DNA from: B16-G9 sp964455635
GTDB lineage: Bacteria > Bacteroidota > Bacteroidia > Bacteroidales > F082
Direction of reading: 5' to 3'
NCBI GenBank assembly: GCA_964455635.1
Contig: CAYVWX010000192.1
Coordinates: forward strand, 1-6,178
Length of the DNA: 6,178 bases
Part shown: piece by piece, positions 1 through 6,111 of the stretch
How the letters are laid out: every line of letters starts with the position of its first letter
Position numbering within the stretch: position 1 is the first letter of the stretch
Notes under the pieces: model-generated
Told to the model about the DNA's origin: nothing
Seen by the model: the letters and a program-made list of their open reading frames with translations, nothing else
Databases searched by the model: none
Translations under genes and position numbers: made by a program

Positions 1-4
1 TGAT

Positions 5-2269
5 ATGAAAAATATTTATTTAGTAGTTTTATCGTTGTTACTTTCAGTAACCGTTTTATTTGGGCAAAGCAGAGTATATGCACCTAAGCTTGAAACTCCC
101 GAAAACGGGGCTGTTGACCAAATGCCAAAGGTGCTTCTTAATTGGCAGGCTGTTACCGGTATTGGTATGAATATTCAGTACGAAATACAGTTGGCTGATA
201 ATGATGCCTTTACCAATCCCGTTGAATTTCCCATTATAAATGTTACGGCAATTTATGCTGCCGACCTGATGTTTGGTAATACCTATTACTGGCATGTAAG
301 GGCTCACGATGGCGATGAAGTTTCCGACTGGTCGGAAACCTGGTCGTTTTCCGTGGTAAAAACCGTTACCATTTTAAAACCTAACGACGGAAGCGTGGTG
401 AAACCTCAGGTAGATATTGAATGGAAACCGGTAACCGGTGCCGACTTTTATCAAATTTTAGTTGATACGGTTTACTCATGGAAAAAAGAATTTCCCGGTG
501 TTTCGGATGACATTAATGCCACCTTTGTGGTTGATGACAATAATTTTGGCGGTGTTGGCGATGGTGGTCTTGTTTTTTATTATAACGGACAGTGGAATGT
601 TGCCGAATCGGGAACAACAAAAGATTTGTTGTCGATTTACTTTGTAGATGCTAACAATGGTTGGGCTGTTGGTAAAAGCGGTACGGTAATACACTACGAC
701 GGTACAACCTGGTCAACTGTTGACATTGGTACTACAAAAGAGTTAAGAGGCGTTTACTTTGCCGATGCCAATAATGGATGGGTAGTTGGAAAGAGCGGTA
801 AAATATATTATTTTAATGGTACCGACTGGACAGAACAAACTTCGGGAACAAACAAAGACCTAAATGCCGTGTGGGCGGTTTCGGCAACGGATGTATGGGC
901 CGGTGGTAAATCGGGAACCATAGCCCATTACGACGGAACAACCTGGAGTGCTGATACACCCGGCTCAAAAGACTTTATGGGACTGTGGTTTAATTCGGCC
1001 GACGATGGCTGGGCCGTTGGTAAAAGTGGCCGTGTGGCACATTACGACGGATCTGCATGGACAGAAGAGAGTACCGGTATTTCAAAAGTATTTTATGGTA
1101 TTGCTTTTAACGGTTCACAGGGATATATTGTAGGACAAACAGGTACCTTATTGGAGTATGATAACGGTGTCTGGAATAAAGTTACCTCCGGAACAATGAA
1201 AAATCTTAATGGTATTTGGTTTAACGGTGGTACAGGGTTTTATGCCGGCGACGATGGAGCTGCATACACTTATACCGGTGGCGGTTTTGACAGTCCTTTT
1301 GTTACAACATTTAATGTTTCAGGAACGGAAGCCTCTTTTAATATGCAGAACCTCTATTTTGGCAGTACCTATTATTATAAGATGAGAATGGGACACAGTG
1401 CCGATACTTCATCATGGACATTGCCCAAATCCTTTCAGGTACAGCGTTCACCCGAATTATCAGCACCCTCTGACGGAGCCGGTAATATTGCACTGGAGGT
1501 AATGTTGGATTGGAAAGATTTTGACGGAATACAAAAATTTAATGTTCAAATTGCAACAAACCCCGATTTTAGCAATGCACTTACTTATTATTCCGACAGT
1601 AGCTTTTTTAATATGTTGGGTTTAAATTTCGGAACAACGTATTACTGGCGAGTTAATGCACAAAATGCGGCTTCCACTTCGCCTTGGTCAACTTCGTGGA
1701 GTTTTACCACAACCAATGCCATTGCATTAACAGCTCCCGAAAACAATGCTGTTGATGTGGCAACATGTCCCAAACTTGAGTGGGAAACAATTGCCGGAGT
1801 GGGTACTTACGAAGTGTGGATTGATACCGACGAAAATTTTACCAATCCTCAAATAAAAATTGAAAACGGCTCTTCCAGCCAGTGCCAGTCGCAACTGCCC
1901 GAAAATACCGATTACTTTTGGAAAGTCAGAGGAATTCTTGCTTTGGATACATCTGATTGGAGTCCCGTTTGGAAATTTACAACAAAAGGTCCCGATGCTA
2001 TTAACGAAATAGTTGATCCCGCTTCGGTAGCTCTTTATCCCAATCCTTCCAAAGGCCACTTTACACTGCGGATGAACAGCCTTGTTAACGATGATATTAC
2101 CATTCGGGTGACTGATATTGCCGGAAAAATAATCTACAATAAAGCTTATAGCTGTCGAGTTGGTGTTAATAAATATGCCATCGACATCAGCGGATTTTCT
2201 TCGGGTGTGTATAATGTAACTATTGTAAAAAATAACCTTTCCTTGTCGCGTAAACTGTTTGTAAAATAG
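5..2269 (+). CDS. Secreted multidomain protein: FnIII-like modules, nested YCF48/BNR-like beta-propeller, T9SS sorting domain
   Basis: This is a 754-residue exported protein of unknown specific function, probably cell-surface or secreted and involved in binding rather than catalysis. Residues 1-20 form a signal peptide (KN, then a hydrophobic run ending LFG before QS). FnIII-like modules lie at about 24-118, 121-158 continuing at 430-480, 484-570 and 573-660. Each has a core Trp (W47, W140, W503, W593) and a later YYW-type strand (W96, Y457, W548, W639) followed by S-WS/WT...F. Between the halves of module 2 sit six repeats of 38-39 residues (184-413) plus a partial seventh, with signatures such as GWAVGKSG and HYDGTTW, typical of YCF48/BNR-like propeller blades. 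Residues 676-754 match the type A Por sorting domain: ALYPNPSKG, then DIAGK, SGVYNV and a terminal KLFVK. That domain directs export through the outer membrane by the type IX system and is normally cleaved. The start is the ATG just before the signal peptide; only 4 bases precede it, so its promoter is not visible. I see no enzyme motif. Domain calls are firm; function is unknown. Confidence 0.9.
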   Translation: MKNIYLVVLSLLLSVTVLFGQSRVYAPKLETPENGAVDQMPKVLLNWQAVTGIGMNIQYEIQLADNDAFTNPVEFPIINVTAIYAADLMFGNTYYWHVRAHDGDEVSDWSETWSFSVVKTVTILKPNDGSVVKPQVDIEWKPVTGADFYQILVDTVYSWKKEFPGVSDDINATFVVDDNNFGGVGDGGLVFYYNGQWNVAESGTTKDLLSIYFVDANNGWAVGKSGTVIHYDGTTWSTVDIGTTKELRGVYFADANNGWVVGKSGKIYYFNGTDWTEQTSGTNKDLNAVWAVSATDVWAGGKSGTIAHYDGTTWSADTPGSKDFMGLWFNSADDGWAVGKSGRVAHYDGSAWTEESTGISKVFYGIAFNGSQGYIVGQTGTLLEYDNGVWNKVTSGTMKNLNGIWFNGGTGFYAGDDGAAYTYTGGGFDSPFVTTFNVSGTEASFNMQNLYFGSTYYYKMRMGHSADTSSWTLPKSFQVQRSPELSAPSDGAGNIALEVMLDWKDFDGIQKFNVQIATNPDFSNALTYYSDSSFFNMLGLNFGTTYYWRVNAQNAASTSPWSTSWSFTTTNAIALTAPENNAVDVATCPKLEWETIAGVGTYEVWIDTDENFTNPQIKIENGSSSQCQSQLPENTDYFWKVRGILALDTSDWSPVWKFTTKGPDAINEIVDPASVALYPNPSKGHFTLRMNSLVNDDITIRVTDIAGKIIYNKAYSCRVGVNKYAIDISGFSSGVYNVTIVKNNLSLSRKLFVK
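554..1288 (+). repeat. Six-plus YCF48/BNR-like propeller repeats (protein-level)
   Basis: Within the secreted protein, residues 184-413 divide into six successive units of 38-39 residues, starting at about residues 184, 222, 261, 300, 338 and 376. A partial seventh unit begins at 414 and ends near 428. Each unit has the pattern [V/G/A]G-[K/Q/D]-[S/T/D]-G, then an aromatic and YDG/YNG, W, a T/S-rich turn, and a hydrophobic strand ending in GW or GY. The VGKSG pentapeptide is identical in units 2, 3 and 5, and unit 4 has GGKSG. The partial seventh unit could supply the strand that closes the ring, as is common in propellers. The number of blades in the fold is inferred, not seen. Confidence 0.8.
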
Positions 2270-2291
2270 TTCGATACAAGTATAATTGCTT

Positions 2292-2326
2292 AAAAAGAGC
2301 CTGAATTTATTCAGGCTCTTTTTTTT
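2292..2326 (+). terminator. Intrinsic terminator after the T9SS-sorted protein gene
   Basis: A perfect 15-bp inverted repeat runs from AAAAAGAGCCTGAAT (2292-2306) to its complement at 2309-2323, with a 2-nt apparent loop (in practice a slightly larger loop, as the closing A-T pairs would open). Eight T residues follow or overlap the right arm at 2319-2326. It starts 23 bases after the upstream stop codon and separates that gene from acs. The A-run on the left arm means it could also terminate on the minus strand, but no minus-strand gene is seen there to need it. Confidence 0.92.
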
Positions 2327-2355
2327 GCTTTTTTTAAGAGGACCATAAAATTTGC

Positions 2356-2363
2356 TAACTTTG
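2356..2363 (+). promoter_or_regulatory. Bacteroidota-type -7 element for acs
   Basis: TAACTTTG is an exact match to the Bacteroidota primary sigma factor -7 consensus TAnnTTTG. It sits 35 bases before the acs start and just after the upstream terminator, implying an untranslated leader of roughly 25-30 nt. No good TTG-type -33 element is present at the usual 19-21 base spacing (that region is a T-run followed by AAGAG), so the promoter may be weak or aided by an activator. The leader is A/T-rich with no Shine-Dalgarno sequence, which is normal in this phylum. Confidence 0.5.
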
Positions 2364-2398
2364 GTGGTGAAAAGTTTATTCACTAAAATTTATAAAAG

Positions 2399-4303
2399 AT
2401 GGTACCGAAAATAACTACCCTGAGCGGGTATATCCATGAATATCAGAAAAGTGTTGCCAATCCTACCGGATTTTGGGCAAATATTGCCGAAACTTTTTAT
2501 TGGCGCAAAAAATGGGATACCATTTTGGAGTGGGATTTTCAGAACCCGAAAGTGGAGTGGTTTAAGGGTGGAAAATTAAATATTACCGAAAATATTTTTG
2601 AACGCAATCTTTTTTTACTGGGAGATCAAACCGCTATTATTTGGGAGCCGAACGACCCGAAAGAGGGGGTGCGGAAGATTACATACAATGAACTTTTTAT
2701 TGAGGTTCAAAAGTTTGCCAATGTTTTAAAAAGTCATGGGGTGCGTAAAGGCGACAGGGTGGCACTCTATATGCCTATGATACCCGAACTTGCTATTGCC
2801 ATGTTGGCTTGTGCGCGTATAGGTGCTATTCATTCGGTTGTTTTTGCAGGATTCTCGGCCAAGGCGTTGGCCGAACGGATTATTGATGCGGAAGCTAAAG
2901 TATTGGTAACTGCCGACGGCGGATACCGTGCACAAAAGGTTATTAATTTAAAAGACGTTGCCGACGAAGCATTAAAGGAGTCGCCTTCCGTAATTTCAAC
3001 CATTGTGGTAAAACGAACCGGCGAAAATATTAATTGGGTGGCTAAACGCGACTATTGGTGGCACGATGAGATGAAAAATGCAGATACCCATGCGCCTGCC
3101 GAAATTATGGATGCCGAAGATCCCTTGTACATTCTTTATACCAGCGGTTCTACAGGCCGCCCCAAAGGGGTGCTTCATACTACCGGCGGATATATGGTTT
3201 ATACAGCCTACACTTTTCGCAATGTTTTTCAGTATAGCTCGGGAGATATCTTTTTCTGTGCTGCCGATATTGGTTGGGTAACAGGCCATTCGTATATTGT
3301 GTACGGGCCTTTGTTGGAAGGGGCAACTTCCGTTATGTTCGAGGGGATACCTACTTATCCTGATGCCGGCCGTTATTGGGATATTATTAAAAAGCATAAA
3401 GTAAATCAATTTTATACATCACCTACTGCTATCAGGTCGTTAATAGCACAGGGACAGGAATGGGTACAAAACATCAATTTAACCGATTCGTTGCGTGTGT
3501 TGGGCACTGTGGGCGAACCCATTAATGAAGAAGCCTGGCACTGGTATCACGATCATGTGGGAAACAATAAATGTCCTATTGTGGATACCTGGTGGCAAAC
3601 CGAAACAGGTGGTATTATGATTTCGGCCATCGCCGGCGTTATCCCCACAAAACCTGCTTTTGCCAGTTTACCCCTGCCGGGGATACAGCCTCAAATTGTT
3701 GACCCCGACGGTAAAAAACTTTGCGGTAAAGGAGTTCAGGGTAATCTATGTATTAAGTTTCCGTGGCCGGGCATGGCGCGAACACACTGGGGCGACCATA
3801 AACGGTATGTCGAATCTTATTTTAGCCAGTATAAAGGCCTCTACTTTACCGGTGATGGCGTAAAACGTGACGAGGACGGCTATTACAGAATATTGGGAAG
3901 AATGGATGATGTTATTAATGTTTCGGGACACCGGCTGGGAACCGCCGAAATAGAAAATGCGATTAACGAGCATCCGTTGGTTTCGGAATCGGCAGTGGTG
4001 GGGTACCCGCACGACATTAAAGGACAGGGAATATTTGCTTATGTGGTTTGTACCGATATACCTGAAAACTCGGAAGAAGAGCTGAAAAATTCCATTAAAA
4101 AAGGAGTTAGTAAAATGATTAGCCCCATTGCCCGTCCCGACCGGATTTTATTTGTAAGCGGTCTGCCAAAAACTCGCTCCGGAAAAATTATGCGGCGTAT
4201 CTTGAAAAAAATTGCAGCCGGTTCCGATGATTATGGTGACATCTCAACACTTACAAACCCCGAAATTGTCAGCGAAATTGTTGATGCAATTAAATGGTTG
4301 TAA
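2399..4303 (+). CDS. acs: Acetyl-CoA synthetase, AMP-forming
   Basis: This 634-residue cytoplasmic enzyme converts acetate, ATP and CoA to acetyl-CoA, AMP and pyrophosphate by way of acetyl-adenylate. It allows acetate scavenging and feeds central metabolism. Order of domains: N-terminal ACAS_N cap (about 9-65), large AMP-binding domain (about 66-510), mobile C-terminal domain (about 516-600). Visible motifs are the P-loop YTSGSTGRPKG (247-257), the VGEP segment (371-374), WWQTETGG (398-405), whose Trp pair limits the pocket to small acyl groups, TGDG with ribose-binding D486, R501, the hinge residue D503 in GRMDD, and R512. The catalytic lysine is K596 in PKTRSGKIMRR, the residue that protein acetylases modify in other bacteria to switch the enzyme off; no acetylase gene is in this window. 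Length is close to the usual 630-650 residues, with no frameshift. ATG 2399 is the natural start. The gene appears monocistronic and converges on the next gene with a 3-bp gap. Propionate activity is possible, but the overall sequence fits Acs better than PrpE. Confidence 0.96.
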   Translation: MVPKITTLSGYIHEYQKSVANPTGFWANIAETFYWRKKWDTILEWDFQNPKVEWFKGGKLNITENIFERNLFLLGDQTAIIWEPNDPKEGVRKITYNELFIEVQKFANVLKSHGVRKGDRVALYMPMIPELAIAMLACARIGAIHSVVFAGFSAKALAERIIDAEAKVLVTADGGYRAQKVINLKDVADEALKESPSVISTIVVKRTGENINWVAKRDYWWHDEMKNADTHAPAEIMDAEDPLYILYTSGSTGRPKGVLHTTGGYMVYTAYTFRNVFQYSSGDIFFCAADIGWVTGHSYIVYGPLLEGATSVMFEGIPTYPDAGRYWDIIKKHKVNQFYTSPTAIRSLIAQGQEWVQNINLTDSLRVLGTVGEPINEEAWHWYHDHVGNNKCPIVDTWWQTETGGIMISAIAGVIPTKPAFASLPLPGIQPQIVDPDGKKLCGKGVQGNLCIKFPWPGMARTHWGDHKRYVESYFSQYKGLYFTGDGVKRDEDGYYRILGRMDDVINVSGHRLGTAEIENAINEHPLVSESAVVGYPHDIKGQGIFAYVVCTDIPENSEEELKNSIKKGVSKMISPIARPDRILFVSGLPKTRSGKIMRRILKKIAAGSDDYGDISTLTNPEIVSEIVDAIKWL

Positions 4304-4306
4304 CTT

Positions 4307-5083
4307 TTAATAATTGTTGTACCATTTTCCCCAGGTAAAGGTAATGTACAGTGTTGGGAAAACAATGTTTTTAGGATTATTAAACATGATGGTGAGCCCG
4401 GTGGGCAAAATATCCAGTGCAGCACCTGCCTCTAAGGTTTTTATTTTTGCATGATTGTTGGAATAATCGAAGCTGAGGCCTGTTTTAAGATATAAGCCGG
4501 GAGAAAATTTCAACCTGTTTAATCCTTTTGAAAAGGGTGCTCTGCCATAGATGTCATCCCAAGGTGGGTCGTTAGTAAACTGTTCTGTTTCAATATTGTA
4601 ATTGTATAACCCGGGCGAAACTTCGTAAAAATACATGGTGTATAAATAATAGGGTTTGGCAATACCCAAACTAAATCCACCTCCGTAAACCCATCGTAGT
4701 TCAACACCACCCCAATAGGGTTTACGGTTTAACTGCTTTTTCCACATCATGCCAAAACGAAAGGTAAAAGCATCGTTCATTTTACCGTAAACATAGCTTT
4801 TTGAGTTTACTACGTAAGAATTAACAAGGCGGGCCTGTTTCCACGAGCGTAAAGTTTGGAACTCAATTTCAAAAATGCGGCTTTTGAAAAATGACAGCCG
4901 TTTACCCCATCGGTATTGAATGCCAAGTCCCAGATTGTGGGCGGTTACGCCATACGAACGTTGGTAAGTATAAAGAATTTTTACATCTGAGGTGTCAGCC
5001 GTTTCGGTATCAAATTGAGCATAGCTGTGCATGCCTGATAACATCAGAAACATGAATACAGCGATATGTAAATTTTTGAACAT
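4307..5083 (-). CDS. Predicted outer-membrane beta-barrel protein
   Basis: I do not recognise a named family. From ATG 5083 the protein has 258 residues. Residues 1-22 form a clear signal peptide (MFKNLHIAVF..., hydrophobic core, SYA before QF). The mature part is rich in Tyr, Trp, Phe and Gly in alternating amphipathic stretches, for example LGLGIQYRWG, FTFRFGMMWKK, GGVELRWVYGGGF and LYITFTWGKWYNNY at the C-terminus. The aromatic-ended last strand is typical of outer-membrane barrels inserted by BamA. Barrel size would suit about 10-12 strands, which is inferred. The frame extends two codons further to a TTG at 5089, but ATG 5083 gives a normal signal peptide and is preferred. The gene lies 59 bp downstream of a small lipoprotein gene on the same strand, with no terminator between, so they are probably cotranscribed. 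Its stop is 3 bp from that of acs. Transport, assembly or structural roles are all possible. Confidence 0.75.
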   Translation of the reverse strand: MFKNLHIAVFMFLMLSGMHSYAQFDTETADTSDVKILYTYQRSYGVTAHNLGLGIQYRWGKRLSFFKSRIFEIEFQTLRSWKQARLVNSYVVNSKSYVYGKMNDAFTFRFGMMWKKQLNRKPYWGGVELRWVYGGGFSLGIAKPYYLYTMYFYEVSPGLYNYNIETEQFTNDPPWDDIYGRAPFSKGLNRLKFSPGLYLKTGLSFDYSNNHAKIKTLEAGAALDILPTGLTIMFNNPKNIVFPTLYITFTWGKWYNNY

Positions 5084-5142
5084 GCACAATCTACCAACTA
5101 AAATCAGGCCAAAACAACTATTTTGATTTCCCTAAAAATAAA

Positions 5143-5271
5143 TTAGTATTTTACCTCTTTCTGATATTTATGAGCTTCGCCGTAAGCAGCACAACTGCTC
5201 GACGATTTACACGAAGTCATAATGGCAATGGTAAATAAAAAAAGAGAAACCAGAATTAATATTTTTTTCAT
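5143..5271 (-). CDS. Small (42-residue) putative lipoprotein
   Basis: A short complete frame begins at ATG 5271 and stops with TAA at 5145-5143. It encodes 42 residues: MKK, a hydrophobic segment ILILVSLFLFTIAI, then MTSC, a lipobox with Cys21 as the lipidated residue. The mature peptide has only 22 residues: a Ser run (CKSSSSC), a second Cys at position 27, then CAAYGEAHKYQKE and a basic-aromatic tail. Positive N-terminus, hydrophobic core and lipobox in correct order, plus an exact -7 promoter element 29 bases upstream, argue strongly that it is real. It is the first gene of a likely two-gene unit with the outer-membrane barrel gene downstream. Tiny Cys-Ala-Tyr lipoproteins of this kind are, from memory, found elsewhere in Bacteroidota and usually annotated as hypothetical. 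The role is unknown; it may be anchored beside the barrel protein. Confidence 0.8.
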   Translation of the reverse strand: MKKILILVSLFLFTIAIMTSCKSSSSCAAYGEAHKYQKEVKY

Positions 5272-5299
5272 AATTTTATAAAATTACTTTTTTCGATGA

Positions 5300-5307
5300 C
5301 AAAAATA
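5300..5307 (-). promoter_or_regulatory. Bacteroidota-type -7 element for the lipoprotein/barrel unit
   Basis: Read on the minus strand this is TATTTTTG, an exact match to TAnnTTTG. It lies 28 bases before ATG 5271, implying a leader of about 20-25 nt. The matching -33 region (minus strand TTTTAAC, around 5328-5334) is only a weak match. No comparable element was found directly in front of the barrel gene, which supports a single transcript for both genes. Confidence 0.5.
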
Positions 5308-5339
5308 ACAGAGATTTTAGATATACGGTTAAAATATCT

Positions 5340-5347
5340 TATTTTTT
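5340..5347 (+). promoter_or_regulatory. Possible -7 element for ung
   Basis: TATTTTTT matches TAnnTTTG at all but the last base and lies 24 bases before the ung start. The region is generally T-rich, so chance similarity is likely. It is the best plus-strand candidate in the 100-bp divergent intergenic region. Confidence 0.2.
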
Positions 5348-5371
5348 CCCTGAATTATAAGCAATACAGAA

Positions 5372-6064
5372 ATGACAACAAACAATAGTGCTTCGGTTGC
5401 GCCGAAAATAGAGGAAAGCTGGAAATTTGCTTTGGCTGATGAGTTTAAGGCTGATTATTTTAAAAATCTTGTTTCTTTTGTTAGGGAGGAAACGGGAAAG
5501 CATACAATTTATCCTGCCGGAAAAAATATTTTTGCAGCTTTCGACCATACACCGTTAACGGCAGTAAGGGTAGTTTTGTTGGGGCAAGACCCCTATCACG
5601 GTCCCGGCCAGGCACACGGATTATGCTTTTCAGTGCCCGACGGAATACCTTTTCCTCCGTCGTTAAAAAATATTTTTAAAGAGTTACAAACCGATGTTGG
5701 AGCACCTTTTCCTGCTTCGGGCAATTTGACTGCCTGGGCAAATCAGGGTGTACTGCTGTTAAACGCTACCCTTACCGTACGGGCACATCAGGCGGGTTCA
5801 CACCAAGGTAGGGGGTGGGAACAGTTTACCGATCAGGTAATACGTACCGTGTCCGATTTGCGGGCAGGTGTCGTGTTTTTGTTGTGGGGCAGGTATGCTC
5901 AAAATAAAAAATCGCTTATCGATACCCATAAACATTTTATTTTAACAGCTCCGCATCCGTCACCGTTATCGGCTCACAGAGGGTTTCTCGGTTGTAAGCA
6001 TTTTTCAAAAACCAATCAAATATTGCGTGAAAACAGTCTTCCCGAAATTAATTGGGCGCTATAA
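5372..6064 (+). CDS. ung: Uracil-DNA glycosylase, family 1
   Basis: This 230-residue cytoplasmic repair enzyme cuts the N-glycosidic bond of uracil in DNA, leaving an abasic site for base-excision repair. It removes products of cytosine deamination and dUTP misincorporation. All family 1 motifs are present: the water-activating loop GQDPYHGPGQAHG with catalytic D73, the uracil-stacking F86 in LCFS, the uracil-reading N131 in LLLNATLTVR, and the minor-groove loop HPSPLSAHRGF with H195 and intercalating L199. The equivalents in the E. coli enzyme are D64, F77, N123, H187 and L191. The length is nearly that of E. coli Ung (229 residues), so the gene is complete. ATG 5372 is the start; there is no Shine-Dalgarno sequence. 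It is divergent from the lipoprotein gene, with 100 bp between them, and appears to be transcribed alone. I see no clear terminator after its stop. Confidence 0.97.
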   Translation: MTTNNSASVAPKIEESWKFALADEFKADYFKNLVSFVREETGKHTIYPAGKNIFAAFDHTPLTAVRVVLLGQDPYHGPGQAHGLCFSVPDGIPFPPSLKNIFKELQTDVGAPFPASGNLTAWANQGVLLLNATLTVRAHQAGSHQGRGWEQFTDQVIRTVSDLRAGVVFLLWGRYAQNKKSLIDTHKHFILTAPHPSPLSAHRGFLGCKHFSKTNQILRENSLPEINWAL

Positions 6065-6111
6065 ATAGCATCAGGGAATAAAAACAAAAAATCGGCGATA
6101 GTTATACAAGA

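Noticed and set aside
1..3. TGA at the very start as the stop codon of an upstream gene
   Set aside because: Only three bases are visible, so there is no reading-frame evidence for any upstream gene.
1727..2383. A long minus-strand frame (218 codons) opposite the end of the secreted-protein gene
   Set aside because: It runs antisense through the FnIII and sorting-domain codons and through the terminator. It has no signal or recognisable motif, and the plus-strand gene is clearly real.
2996..3409. A 137-codon minus-strand frame inside acs
   Set aside because: It lies opposite the conserved P-loop region of acs, and its translation has no recognisable domain. It is a shadow of the acs codon pattern.
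5084..5089. A TTG start two codons upstream of the barrel gene ATG
   Set aside because: It adds only Leu/Met-Cys before MFKN. ATG 5083 gives a standard signal peptide, and no feature favours the TTG.
5100..5129. A weak inverted repeat (AAATCA/TGATTT, with CAAAA/TTTTG nearer the centre) between the lipoprotein and barrel genes
   Set aside because: The stems are 5-6 bp, A/T-rich and compete with each other, with no T-run after them on the minus strand. This is too weak for a terminator or operator call.
6091..6099. Short palindrome ATCGGCGAT after ung, considered as a terminator
   Set aside because: The arms are 4 bp with a 1-base centre and no T-run follows, so it cannot act as an intrinsic terminator.
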